64,000 nucleotides of DNA from Cheiracanthium punctorium (lineage: Eukaryota; Arthropoda; Arachnida; Araneae; Cheiracanthiidae), in contig JAWZYV010010204.1 in NCBI GenBank assembly GCA_038373885.1, forward strand, positions 248,001 through 312,000, given 5' to 3'. Numbering within the stretch: position 1 is the stretch's first letter; every line of letters begins with the position of its first letter. Under the pieces are notes generated by a model. The model had not been told where the DNA came from. It ran no database searches and saw nothing but the letters and a program-made list of their open reading frames with translations. Of the stretch, positions 46,177 to 58,114 are shown piece after piece. Made by a program: the position numbers and the translations under genes.

Positions 46177-46374
46177 AGAGCTTTTTGCAGTTATTTCAGC
46201 AAATATTACAAACATTTTAATTAATTCGCTATTTAAAAGTATTAAATTATGACATTAAAAATAAATTGGTATTTATTATAAATTTGTTAAACTTACGGTT
46301 TCTTACTTTTCATTGTATAAATGAAATGTTCAAAAGTAAAGACAATCCACGAATTTCGAGAATAAAATATGTAA
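46177..46374. repeat. 198-bp direct repeat, left copy
   Basis: It is identical at every position to 50620-50817. The pair brackets the hAT element at 46384-50619. Confidence 0.95.
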
Positions 46375-46948
46375 TGCACTTACCAGGGTTCGTACACCTC
46401 CTGGAAATCCTTAAAAACTCCTGGATTTCGATTTAAAAAATTAAGGGCCCTGGAAAACTCCTGGATTTTACTAATTTTTCTGTAGACTCCTGAAATTTCA
46501 GTACTGACTCCTGGAAATATTGTTTATTTTAGTTTTCTTTCTAGTATTTAAAGTGCAAAAAAAATTTTCGTAAGTGCGATCTGCTGAAAATTTTTTTCCG
46601 ACTCGTGTTTCAAGTGTAATAATCTGCCGCCATGTTTATTGACGTTCCTGCCTTGGACTTAGTAATCACTTCGCTTCGCTGTAGATATTCGTCCCTGCTC
46701 TCCCCATATCCAATAATATCGTTCCTGAACTAGCCTCGTTGGTGTTCTCAAACTCTCTTAACGCTTACGTCACTGCGAAAGTATCTCGTGATTGGTGTAT
46801 GAGCTATATGCTCTTATCTCTTCTTTGGTACACGGATCACGGATACGTGCTTGTTCTGTTTGCGGCGGTGTATTGGAAATAATCGTTCGCGTGTGACAGT
46901 AAAATTTTAAACCATCCTGAGATTTTCATCCTTTTCAATTGCCTAAAG

Positions 46949-49112
46949 ATGCCAGGTGGAAAATGCGTTTTTAATGATGCTTGGTTAGAAAAGGAGGAAT
47001 ATAAAATGTGGCTCCGACGATCATTGCAAAGTTTTGAAGCAAAATGTTGTTTATGCGATAAGTGTTTTGATATTTCGAATATGGGAGAAGCTGCAATCAA
47101 AAGTCACTGTTAAGGGAAAAAACATGAATCGATCGTAACTCTACAAAAAAGAGACAATCGAACTTAATTATTTTGACAGCGGAAGTTCACCGACAGTTTC
47201 ATCCATTCAGCAGAATCTTTAGACTGTAAATCCATCTTCACTTGATAATTCAATAATGAAAAACAATGCCCAGCTGAAAGCAGAAATACTTTGGACTTTA
47301 AAAGTGATAAGCAGTTCCTATTCTTTTAGATCATGTGAAAAATCCAAATTACTGTTTCAAAGGATGTTCCCGGACAGTGAAATAGCTAAAACTTTCTCTT
47401 GTGGGGAATCAAAGGCTGCTTATTTAACAGTTTTTGGCCTTAAGCCATACTTTCTGGATTTGTTAAAAGAAAAAGCAAGTAAAGAGGATGCATTTGCTTT
47501 ACTTTTTGATGAGTCTTAATATGGAAAACCAGTGTAAACAGTTGGACTGTTTAATAAGGTTTTGGAATGAACAAAAAGTTTCATCGCGATATTATTCATC
47601 GGACTTTTTGGGCCAAGCAACGGCAGATGTGCTATATGAAAAAATTTCTGAAAAATATATGACATTGGGATTTAGCAAGCTATTACAGCTGTCGGTGTAT
47701 GGTCCTAATGTGAATTGGAGTGTCTGTGAAAAAATAAATGCTCATCTTAAGCAGAATACTAATACACTATTAGTAAATGTGGGTAGTTGCAGCTTACACA
47801 TTTTGCACAATGCATATCGTGCAGGGTGCACAGCATTTCCAGAAGTGGAAGAAATGGCTTCATCACTACACCAGTTTTTTATAAATTCTCCTGCTAGGAG
47901 GGACGATTATTTAACCCTAGATCCTGATGCAAAATATCCTGAAAAACTATATAAGCACAGGTGGCTTGAAAATGTCAGCGTGCTGAAGAGTGTTAGAAAT
48001 CTTACCCACCATGAAAAAGTACTGTGAAAAAGTTAGAGAAAAAATTCCCTAATCCAAAAACAAAAAGTTTTAAAAACATAGAAACATGCTTAAAAGATAA
48101 ATTATTTGAAGTCAAATGCAATTTTTTCATTTATATTGCAGGAGAAATAGAGCCGTATTTAACCCTCTATCAAACAGATTGGCCAATGCTACCTTTTTTA
48201 GCCGGTGATTTAAAAATACTTTTAAAATCACTCCTAAAAAGGTTTTTAAAAGATGAACTGTTTGAAGGCTTGTCTGTAGTAAAGTTGTTAAATATTGATA
48301 TAGAAGATGAAAATAATTATAAAGATGCATCAGAAATTGATGTAGGGTTTGTAGCAAAAAAAAAAAAAAAAAAAAACGATTAAAGATTTAACTAAGAAAA
48401 AGTCTATATCTGATAAAGAGGCAATGCTGTTCTACTTGAATTGTAGACTTTTTTTTACAAAACTTAAGAGGGCACTTATCTTTTAACTTTTTGGTTAAGT
48501 ATGATGTGGTTAATAATATTTCATGTCTTGATCCCAGATTACTAATTAAAAACAGAGAGAATAACAAAGTCAAGTTTAACAATCTGTTATTGCATTTAAC
48601 AAATTGTAAAAAAATCAATGACAATATTTGTGATAATATTCTTAAGGAATATGAATTATTCATCGAAGAGTTTCACTCAATGGATATTGAAGTACAGTTT
48701 AAAAGCTGTTTAGAAAATTATTTTGATCCGGCTGTAGACCGACTAGATGTGTTTTTTCAGTTTCTTAGCCAAAAATGTAAATTATAAGAATTTGTGGAGT
48801 ATCATAAAACTACTATTGTTATTATCTCATGGGCAGGCTTCTGTGGAAAGAGGATTTTCTGCAAATAAAAGGCTGATGGTGGAGAATCTATCTGAGCAGA
48901 CTATTATAGCAAAGCGTTTTATAGACGACCACATTAAAAGTGTTGGTGGATTGGAAAGTGTTGATATTACAAAAAAATTATTGATATCCGCTGCAGGAGC
49001 AAGGCAGAAGTATTCGTTATATCTAGAAGATAGAAAAAAAGTTGTTAAAGTAACAGAGAAGAGGAAATTAGTTTTGGATAATTTAGATGAATTTAAAAAA
49101 AAAGATGTATAG
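46949..49112 (+). pseudogene. hAT-like transposase, broken
   Basis: The first segment (ATG 46949 to stop 47113) is a BED-like zinc finger: CVFNDAWLEKEEY, CCLCDKCFDISNMGEAAIKSH. The catalytic region follows in frames 47256-47519 and 47488-48027: FSCGESKAAYLTVFGLKPYF, DAFALLFDES, RYYSSDFLGQATADVLYE, VYGPNVNWSVCEKINAHL, CSLHILHNAYRAGC, SPARRDDYLTL and HRWLENVSV. 48024-48480 continues with a helical region, and the C-terminal dimerisation segment SHGQASVERGFSANKRLMVE lies at 48830-48900. Frameshifts near 47500, 48025, 48380 and 48780 inactivate it. The family is a hAT-like group common in invertebrates; it is assigned from the C-terminal E-R-x-F-S motif. Confidence 0.75.
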
Positions 49113-49129
49113 AGAAAGACATTGAAGAG

Positions 49130-50440
49130 TTAAGCAAATCATCAATTACTTTTGCTGAACAAGCAGAAGAAACAGGAAAATTATCTTTAATTTCGAAATC
49201 TAATACTCTCCGACGGAGGGCGGAAGAGAAAAAAAATCATCTCAAAAAATTAGATTTAGAGATAGAGGAAAAATGTTTAGCTTTAAAAGATATAGATAGT
49301 TAATACTAATTGCCTTTTGAATAATTATTATACTTTGAATACTTTTGCTTTTGAATAATTTGCTTGTTACATTCATTGCAATAAATATTTATTGACTTTA
49401 AAAAGAAATGTTTTATGTTTCTATCTGGTCTAGTCAATTTTTTTAAATACATGAAATGATTGTAAAATTTACACTAGTAATGCTACTAATTTAGTTTTTC
49501 CCCCCTGTACTTTTAGTTTGGCACACAACATAGCAAAAAAAGATTTAAAAAAGGCTTTGCATTATATTCTAGAATATATAAAAATATGTTGTTATATTGC
49601 GTGGAGATCATACTTAGGGACATTTATGGGACTATATTCTGTATGCAGTGCTGTTTACATTTTGATGTTTGTTTACATGTTTGGTTCTGGCACCATCGTG
49701 GGCGATGCTCAGCGGGAGTGAAATACCCTGCCAATGGTTATTAGGCTGGCAACCATAAAAAAGTGTACATCGTCAGTTTGGGAATTTGAAATTGTTTTAT
49801 GTTATGGATGGAAGGGAATGAAATGTGTTTTGTTATTGTATGAAAAGAAAGTGTGTGTTTTTTAGAAATAGGGTTTGAATATAAAGCTAAATAAAAGAAA
49901 GCATGTTGGTTTTACGTTATCGGCCGGTGTTAGTGTTTGTTAGAAATACAGTGTCAATATAAAAGTAAATAAAAGAAAGCATGCTGGTGTTACGTTATAA
50001 GCCGGTGGGTGTTAGGGACATTTCTGAGTAGTTAATTAAAAAATAAATAAAGGTAAGTGCTTTTTTTAACGAATCTTTGCAATTTATAAGGTTTTTAATG
50101 TGAATTTTAAATTGATGTTTTTATGTTATCATAACTGCTATTTATGTACTATTCTAGTCATACTGACTTTATATGAGGTGTACAACTAGGTTGTTTAATC
50201 CACCGATGTTGTTTTGAGTTGAAAACGGGCCAGTGTTTGTTTGCCCAGTTTACATTAGCTGTACAACAAAGTTGCTTAATCCACTATAGTTAAAAAACGG
50301 TCGACCGTTTGCTCATTTTAAATTGCCTGTTACTGAATTTGCTGATGTTTTTTAGCTTAAATATGGACGGTGTATTTTGTTTTAATGTTTTTGTTAGTGG
50401 AATATTGTGCAATTTTAATGTGTTAAAATACTTTGCTGAT
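49130..50440 (+). other. 3' part of the hAT-like element, no further gene
   Basis: It holds a short lysine/glutamate-rich continuation to about 49300, then AT-rich sequence with a repeated AAATAAAAGAAAGCATG motif (about 49890 and 49970) and a 22-bp inverted repeat near 50455-50503 (CGAGAGTCACTGG / CCAGCGACTCTCG). Confidence 0.45.
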
Positions 50441-50619
50441 CGTGCAAATTGGTTGGCGAGAGTCACTGGGGCTTGGTAACCACCAAGCTCCAGCGACTCT
50501 CGCCTTGTTTACATGGGGTGTGCACCGGCTTGTATGATTTTACCCATTTATGTATACTCCTGGAAAAATTATATTTTCTCCTGGAAAACTCCTTAAAAAC
50601 TCCTGGAATTCATACTTCC

Positions 50620-50817
50620 AGAGCTTTTTGCAGTTATTTCAGCAAATATTACAAACATTTTAATTAATTCGCTATTTAAAAGTATTAAATTATGACATTA
50701 AAAATAAATTGGTATTTATTATAAATTTGTTAAACTTACGGTTTCTTACTTTTCATTGTATAAATGAAATGTTCAAAAGTAAAGACAATCCACGAATTTC
50801 GAGAATAAAATATGTAA
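50620..50817. repeat. 198-bp direct repeat, right copy
   Basis: Identical to 46177-46374. It continues into unique Tigger-like sequence at 50818, which suggests it is the original position. Confidence 0.95.
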
Positions 50818-51017
50818 ACTTACGTTTATTTTACTTCAAAATTCCGTTATTTTACATTGTTTTGCATTCTGGGATTTTAAATTTTCATAAAAATATTCAC
50901 ATTTAAAAGTCCGCTGAAAATAGAATGAGGCACATTTTCTTCCATTTGGAACCTCTTTTTAATGGTTTTGAAAGTTTGAAGCATTAAAGTTTGATGTGGT
51001 TTTGGTCATGAAGCGCA

Positions 51018-51186
51018 TGGCCTTTTGGGAAATCGGGACTTTGCCCAGGGCCCCCAATTTTAAATGTTTTTCCTGAAATATTCTTTTTTATATAAAAATT
51101 TTATAAAAAATATAACAATTTTCATAGATTAGGGGCCCCCAAATCTATCAATGCCTGGTGCCCCTGTTGAACATAATCGGGCGCTG
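51018..51186. mobile_element. MITE related to the 194-bp MITE in BEL
   Basis: It shares AAATCGGGACTTTGCCCAGG, the poly-G/GGGCCCC blocks and the end motif (CAGCGCCCGATTATG on the minus strand) with 16512-16705. The left end is degenerate and no target duplication is clear. Confidence 0.6.
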
Positions 51187-51479
51187 GTGAGGTGTCTTCA
51201 TTATCGGAGTGAGTTTCACTTTCCTGACCTCCATTTTTATCAACTGTTACTCTTCCACTAAGGGGTCTGTTCGAAAATTAAAATTTTCTTCAAAACTAAC
51301 AAAAAAAAAAAAAAAAAATCAAAGGTAAATCTGAAATATTCGCTATGGGAAGATAACCTCTTTATTATATGGAGAATGTTTATAGTGTTATTTAAGCCTG
51401 AAAGCTACGTTTCTATGAAAAATTTCATTATAGGGAGAAATTCATTGTAAGGAGACTTTGTTATAATGAGATTCTACTG

Positions 51480-52150
51480 TATATATAGGCTTTTGATATC
51501 GTTGGAGAAAGTCTAGCTCCAGGTATAGATTTCACGCTTAAGAGACATGCTTTAAATTTTTATTTAAAAAAAATTGGCACAAGGACATCCCTATGCAAAT
51601 ATCTTTCCCTCGTTTAAATTTTTTCCCTATGCAAATATCTATCATAGTCTCGCACTAACTGGCAGATATAAAAAGGCATCACAAAGTTACTTTTAGCTGT
51701 TCTGTCTCTGAAAGCTCCTCCCGCAGCTTCTGTGATGCGTGTTAAGAGATTGAGCCATGAACCATATGGTTCAACTGATGTGATTCAATGAGAACCGGAT
51801 CGGGGATCCTTGTGATCCGTGCTGATGTATCCAGACGATTCAGTGTGATGTGTTTTTTGAATCTGAATAGATTGCTGCTGGCGACTTGTCTTCTAGAAAT
51901 CTTGTTTTTTTGTGCTACTAAATGAATGCTGTTTAATGTGCTGTGTCTTCATCGTCTCATGTGACCTGTGTAAGTCTACCATAGTCATCCTTGTTCTAAT
52001 AAACTACAGTAAAGGTACCCACTTGTCTTTCTTGTCTAAAACACATATTCAAACACAAGAACTTCTACTGTGCAACTCAAGTTAAATGAATTTCAACTCT
52101 GCCTAAACTTTATTCTACAGACAAAAATCAAGTAACTATTTAATCAGTCA
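51480..52150 (+). repeat. Possible solo LTR
   Basis: It has a TATA-like ATATAAAAAGG at about 51667-51677, GC-rich sequence downstream, and AATAAA at about 51998-52003, in the order expected for U3-R of an LTR. The ends and target duplication were not found, so this is only a suggestion. Confidence 0.3.
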
Positions 52151-52159
52151 ATGACTTCC

Positions 52160-52497
52160 AATTTTGAAATAATTTGTTTGTTGAATAGTTTAATATAATT
52201 TTTCAACAACGTACAAAAAAACTTTTGGCATAAAAGTTGTAGAGAATTTTATCCTCTACAATATTGGTAATACATACAAATAGCGTAAACCCATAGGAAA
52301 TGAGATATTTGCAAACAATTTAGAAAAAATCTATTTTTCTGACCTTTGACCGTAAATTTTGACAGATGCGGACACCCTACCATTTGCAGGTTTTCAGACA
52401 AGTTTTAGGATGTCAAAATAAGTTTATACAAGTTTATAGCTGGGTATCTCGAATTCAGAGATTCTTACCTTATTTTGACTAAGATAACTGGACTATA
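52160..52497. repeat. Right long inverted repeat of the nuclease element, outer part
   Basis: Reverse complement of about 43308-43640; the inner part is at 45251-45330. Confidence 0.7.
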
Positions 52498-52600
52498 AAT
52501 CAGTCTGTTATCAGTAAACGTTTTTGCCTTTTTTGTATTAAAATTTTATATTTGCTTAAATATCATTTGTTTGACAGTATTATATTGCAACTTCATATTG

Positions 52601-53285
52601 CATACCTGCCAACTTTTACGGATTATCCGTAAAATATACGGATTTTAGTGTTAATTTACTGATGTACGGATATGACGAGTCATTTTACGGATTGTTTGGC
52701 GATTTTCGAAGTTCTCAATATTTTTCAGTGCAATCTTTTTCCATCCGTCCAGAGAATATATACTTTCCCTTCAACACTCGTTTATTTAAATGTCCAATAC
52801 CGTAAGAATAAAAATTGATTCTTATTTTGATTTTAAATGTAATTTTTTACCTCCCCTCCCCCTCATCTCTCGAAGAAACCAATAAAGGAAAAAAAAAGCA
52901 GCATTGAATAGGGCAGGATCTTTTTCCATCCCTCTTGAGAGTAAATATTTTTCCTTTAGTACTCTTTCATTTAAAGCTCCAATTCCGTAAGAATAAAAAG
53001 TTATTCCTATTTTAAATTTTTAACCCTCCCCCCACCGGAAATCAGTCAGGAAGGAAAAAAAAACTTCATTAAGTAGAGCAGGTTCAGTTGTAAATGAAAA
53101 TGATATTAAAGAGCATTAATAAATTAAAGAGCATTTTGACAATAAATAAACTTAGTTTAACAAGTGGTAACAAGAGCACTAGTTATTAACAAAAAATGAA
53201 CTTAGTTTTACTGATGTGAGATGGGAATTTACTGAAATGAGTACAAGATTTTACTGATGTTAATTTTCCCAGGTTGGCAGGTATG
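52601..53285. mobile_element. Element with CATACCTGCCAAC ends
   Basis: Perfect 13-bp inverted ends. ATATTG is duplicated (52595-52600, 53286-53291). The interior holds two diverged copies of a block containing CCGTAAGAATAAAAA and repeated TTTACTGATGT motifs. There is no transposase. A 6-bp duplication is unusual for hAT; the superfamily is left open. Confidence 0.75.
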
Positions 53286-53291
53286 ATATTG

Positions 53292-54480
53292 ATTTTAGAC
53301 AAGTGCTTTTGAGAGTATACTTCTGATTTTTGTGTATTGAAATTGTACATTTAATTATCATTTGTTTGCCAATATTAGCAAAAACTTTTTATATATTTGT
53401 ATATGTACAGAATCATGATTGTTACTTCATATTAATTTTAGTCAAGTGCTTTTGAAAGTATAACCATTAAAAAAGATTGTTTCATTAACATTTTGTTTCT
53501 TTTTCATGACTTTCTTTTTCGATTTACCTCAAATTTCTATAATTATATTTTTAAAGAGTAAGTAAATTCAAAGTGGATTAGTAAGTTTCAGTAATAAATT
53601 TATTTTAACTTTTATGAGACAAATGCATGCTGATTCATTTTTAAAAGTCAATATTATTTTGCATATTTCCCTCCTCTTTTATATGTCTATTTGGTTCTCA
53701 AATTTGTAATATTATGATTCAGTTTCTTTTTTTGTGGTTGATTATTTGATTTGATTAAAGATTATTGATTGATTAAATTAATCTTTAATCAAGTGATTGA
53801 TTTGATTAAAATGAGAGTATAATGCATAAGGGTGGGATCTGAAAGAATATTTGTAAAAACCATTCAAAAGTATAGTTTGAAAAAAAAATATGACTCCTGA
53901 AATGTACTTAATTTAAATTCTGAAGGATGTCCAAAACTCCTGAAATTTAATCACTTTTCTCCTGGTGTCATCTTTACGCTGTAGTCATCTCTATGCTAGC
54001 CACTGTCAAAAATGGCGTGTATTGTATGCAATTATTGGAGCATCAGGATGGTGGTCACATTGAACCACATTTGTAAGTTGATGTAATAAGTGCTTTTCAT
54101 TGATATTCAGTGTGTTGTTAATTACTGTTTCCATTGGCAATTAAGTATCCCTTTTTTCATACATTGTGCATTTATAGCACAAGAATTTTTCCTATTGCCG
54201 ATTTTTGGTACTATAATTTTTTTTCTCTACAATCTGTTATTCAAGCATTTCATCTACACTCAGTAAAATCTTTTAATCTCTCACAACAGTATTTGATTTC
54301 TTGGTATAATATTACCATGCACTTTTGTATTATTCGAATATTATATCTGTATAAGTGGGTCACATGAAGAACTTTTATAATACTGTAGTGTTTATCTCCA
54401 CTACAGCTGAGATCTTTAGAAAATGTATAGCTTTGAAAAGAATATGCTGGTAAAAAGAATTGCATTGTGTTTTGGACCTA
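53292..54480. other. AT-rich intron sequence
   Basis: A diverged tandem repeat spans the inserted element: 52510-52600 plus 53290-53330 resembles 53335-53470 (ATCATTTGTTTG, TTACTTCATATT, AGTCAAGTGCTTTTGA). No gene is seen. Confidence 0.45.
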
Positions 54481-54732
54481 GAAAGAACATAATAACCCAG
54501 AAAGATCACTTTGCCAGGTTTGTGTGGGTGAAACAAAATAATACACCAAATCATAAATGATCCTCAAAGAATGTTTATTGAACTTAGCATACGTCAAAAG
54601 ATAGGGGGGTGTTACTCAACATAAAAAATAGTAAATATTAAAGTAATTCCTGATTTAGGCAGCGTAAAAGTCAGTTAGACGTAGAACACAACATTGGCTC
54701 TAGCATAGAACATTGAGAAGATAAAGACAGTA

Positions 54733-56195
54733 CCGTAATTTATGGAAGAAACGCTGTGGCGTTTATGAGTTTAAAAGTTCAAAAATAGTAAGTGCGGCGT
54801 TTCTACCGGGTGTGGCGTTTACAATATTTTTAATTTTTTTTAGCCGATCTTCAACGAAAAATCGAAAAATTCGTTTAGTGATAATTTTCTCATAAGATGG
54901 CGTCACCACCACGTACTCTTTAGCTTGCACAGATCACAGCATTGCGAATCAGAATGCGAATCTACCCCCATAGAAAAGAGGTTTAATCTTTGATTCAGTT
55001 TTGGAGAAAGTCAGAGTGCCCTGAGATGGGTCCATGTCCGGTGCTCTGAAGTGGATGGCTTCATACATCTAACCAATGTCTCCTCAATTAAGTAAAAAGA
55101 AAAAAAAATAGAAGTAAATCTTTTACATCTACATTTTAGAATTAAATTTTAATGAAAGATTAAATATATATTTTGAAGGGTTAAAGTTCTGTAAAATACC
55201 GCAAAAGTGCACTACACTCTATTAAATGCACCTGTTTTTCACATGAACCTCTATTGTTATAAGATACTGAATTTCAGCCAAAATTAGTCTATGTTGCGCC
55301 CGGTGTGAGTTTAACCCTTCCCCCACCCCTCCCCCCCCCAAAACAAAAGTTTATCTAAAAGTTTTTTTTTTTTTTTTTTTTTTAATCGTCGTGTGGCTTT
55401 GCGCCCTGTGCAGGAAAACTCTTATCGAATAAACACTGCCAACTAATTGGTATGCTCAAGAAATGCTGAATGCTTTTAAAATAAATCCCAATGTTATAAA
55501 TATCAAAAATAATAAATAAATAGAACAATCAAGTGTTGTTACACAACATTCAGTTTAAAACAACAATTTGCTGAAGCAAGCTCATTACGTAATCAACAGC
55601 TGGCCATCCGCGGGGGGAAAATGTTTACTTTTAACTGGAGCCTCTTCTCACACATCGATTGCGGTTTTCATTTTAATGGTGCCTGGTAGTCTGTCCGAAA
55701 TTTGTGCGGATGCAAGAAGGTTTTTAGAAGTTATTTTTTTATTTCTATAAATTCGCCTTTGTGAATATGAACATTGATATCTGATTATTTGAAAATAGAA
55801 ATCGTAAGCTTCGTAAAATAGTGGTAAATACTTTAAAACATTCTATGGGAAGGGGGAGAAAAAAGATTTTTTTTTTTTACCGTTTATCCAATTTCTCCCG
55901 AAATATATCCGATCAACTTAATAGCTTTTCTAATAAATTAGGTCTAATAAGTAATGCAACATATTTTTTATTTATTTATTTATTTTTTGTTAATTAAGAA
56001 ATTATCTTAGAAATTGAATTTTATCTGGCATTGACTTCTTCTGACCACGATCACCCCCCCCCCCCCCCCAACCAACAATCGCGGCTGCGGCGTTTATGCC
56101 GGGTGCGGCGTTTCTGATGATTTTCTAGCTAACTAAGCTCATTTTCGTGGGTACGGCGTTTATGCCGGGTGCGGCGTTTCTTCCATAAATTACGG
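54733..56195. mobile_element. TA-flanked element with repeated GCGGCGTTT termini
   Basis: Ends CCGTAATTTATGGAAGAAACG on both strands (one base short at either side of the quoted string), flanked by TA (54731-54732, 56196-56197). Each end carries two tandem CGGCGTTTATGCCGGGTG-like units. The interior contains T and C runs and no transposase. The Tc1/mariner/pogo group is inferred from the TA target. Confidence 0.75.
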
Positions 56196-56340
56196 TAATT
56201 GATTCTGGGTACCCATTATCATAATTAGATGAACAAATTGTATATAACTATGTAAAACATGTCTCGGCAATTCTCAAAATTTTCATAACCTCTCAATTCA
56301 TAAATTTACTTTGAAAACAGTAAAAGATGCTATATATATA

Positions 56341-57763
56341 CAGTATTGGACCCTTTATCCGGAATTCCGAAAACCGGAAAGTTCCAAAAACTGGCACTTT
56401 CCCCAATTTCAGTTTTTTTTTTAAAGGCTCACTGATCTAGATACCATATTTTTTTTCCCTCTACGTAAAATCTCAACTATTAGGCATTCAAGTAACCGGA
56501 AAATTTCGGCTCCACAACAATGCAATTTTTCTCCCCAGCAATGCAATGGTATTATTGCCTTGTAACACTGCAATATAAACGAATATTATCATAAATACAA
56601 TTTAAAACTTTGTTAAAAACACACAATTAAAAATAGATCAGTATGCACGTGTGTACCGATCTATTTTTATTTATGAGTGTTTTTCAACATGCATTGATTA
56701 ACATTCCAAAACATTTCCGATTAGATCCCCCCCCCCCCTCTTTAACAGCTTTGTCGACAAACATTTTTTTTTTTTTTTTAACAAGCTTAACTATATGGAA
56801 TTTTCACTTATCCGGCATTCGCATTTCCCTTGCTTTCCGGATAGTTGAGCTTTTACTTATTTAAATTGTGCCCCTGTGTCCTTTTAATTAAACAGTTTTT
56901 CGTTTTCCTGTTATGGGTTACGTTACAGCTGCGTGTGTTAGGGAGAAAGCAGGCGGGTTATTTCTCTATTTCGGCGTGCCTCAGATTGTCTCGATATTTT
57001 TGTGGGGAACATTGAAACAGCTAAAGATTAATGAAATGTTCAAACAAAATAAAAAATAAATGTTTAAATGTTAGCTTTTCTCCTCTCAAAATTGTATATG
57101 ATCTAATTGTACGGTCTCGTTTATTTAATTTTGTTTCGTAATAGTGGGCATTTTCTCAACGTATTTTCGTAATTAAAGCTGAAAATTTGAGCTGCTTTAT
57201 GGGAAGCTCCAATTACGGAAGCCAATACTTCCGACAGAGATTTCACTAGTTATACACATATTTTTTTCAATTAGTATTTTTTCTTCAATATTTAACCATA
57301 TTTTAAAAGGGCTGCAACTGATTTTAATTGTCATCACAATGATGTTATCAAGGGAGCAAGTGAGATATATTGTTTTTGGCCATCATGTAAGCTATATAAT
57401 GTCTACCGTCTTTCCAAATGTGGAGACGAGCGTGCGTAGCGGCGGGAGCGGGGACCATGGTTCTCTCCCGTAGCGACGGTTTTGCATATCTGACAGAATA
57501 CGTGGATACCGCGATTCGCAGCATTAAAGTTTTATTTTACAGTAAGTTTTGATAAATTTAATTATTTTTATTTTAAAAGCCTTACTATTTACATAATTAT
57601 ATGCAGTAATTATCATAAAAGCTACTTGTACTTAAAGACCGGTTCTTTTTTAATTGTACTGTGCACAAAGGGTTAATTTTTCGGCAGCGACCCGAAAACC
57701 GGCAAATTCCATAAACCGGAATGAGGTCGGTCCCGAGGTTGCCGGATAAAAGGTCCCATACTG
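56341..57763. mobile_element. Pogo/Tigger-like element with TATCCGG ends
   Basis: TA flanks (56339-56340, 57764-57765). Ends CAGTATTGGACCCTTTATCC and, on the other strand, CAGTATGGGACCTTTTATCC, with further CCGGAAAAC-type repeats inside. A (TA)n tract extends from the right flank. There is no transposase. Confidence 0.85.
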
Positions 57764-58114
57764 TATATATATATATATATATATATATTTTTGGTTGGAA
57801 GGTCATTAGGAAAAATTAATTATTAGTATTATTTGCATTGTCTATTAAGTTTCACCAAAAGAAAAAAAACAGAAATGCATTACATCATCTAGAAATCTTC
57901 ACTTCAAGAATAAAAAGGGTTAACAAACAAAAAAGTCTAGGAAGTCCTTGGACCTTTGGCATCTCTGCTTCATCATGAAAAGAAGAACCAAAAAAAATGG
58001 AATTGGCTCACCCAAAAGAAATTCTTACTGCGGACACTCTGGTTGATTACTCGTGGCTAGTTTGGCGGTGACTGCAGGAACTTAGAAGCCTCATTGGCAC
58101 ACCAAATGATTGTA

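Larger units (their letters stand above)
46384..50619 (+). mobile_element. hAT-like autonomous element with BED-type finger, right end damaged
   Basis: The left end CAGGGTTCGTACACC and the CTCCTGGA sub-repeats recur inverted at the right (50555-50615), the same end type as 33761-34134. The right terminus stops at ATTCATAC and lacks the expected final bases. It carries a broken transposase gene (46949-49112). It is bracketed by 198-bp identical repeats in place of a short target duplication. Confidence 0.75.
45850..51472. mobile_element. Tigger-like element with GTTATAACG-type ends (host of a hAT insertion)
   Basis: The right end ...ATTCTACTG followed by TA (51464-51474) with GTTATAATGAGATTCTACTG resembles Tigger ends, and the left part (45855-46170) has repeated CTCCCTATAACGA motifs. 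The left terminus itself is degenerate. Near 51190-51290 the minus strand encodes an acidic tail (GQESETHSDNEDTS) as at the end of Tigger transposases. It contains the palindrome at 45915-46085, the hAT element 46384-50619 and a small MITE at 51018-51186. Confidence 0.5.
43308..52497 (-). mobile_element. Long-TIR element carrying a FEN/XPG-like nuclease gene
   Basis: The left inverted repeat runs 43308-43777. The right one is in two parts: its inner part, 45251-45330, is the reverse complement of 43696-43777, and its outer part, about 52160-52497, is the reverse complement of 43308-43640. The missing join is explained by nested elements (45331 to about 52150). Without them the element is about 2.4 kb: two repeats of about 470 bp and a single minus-strand gene (43958-45117). 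The gene has nuclease-type motifs but nothing resembling a DDE, rolling-circle or tyrosine recombinase. No target duplication could be read. An inverted genomic duplication is the alternative. Confidence 0.6.

Noticed and set aside
43308..52497. Possible Polinton/Maverick because of the long inverted repeats
   Set aside because: No family-B DNA polymerase, retroviral-type integrase, capsid or packaging ATPase motif was seen, and the unnested element is only about 2.4 kb.
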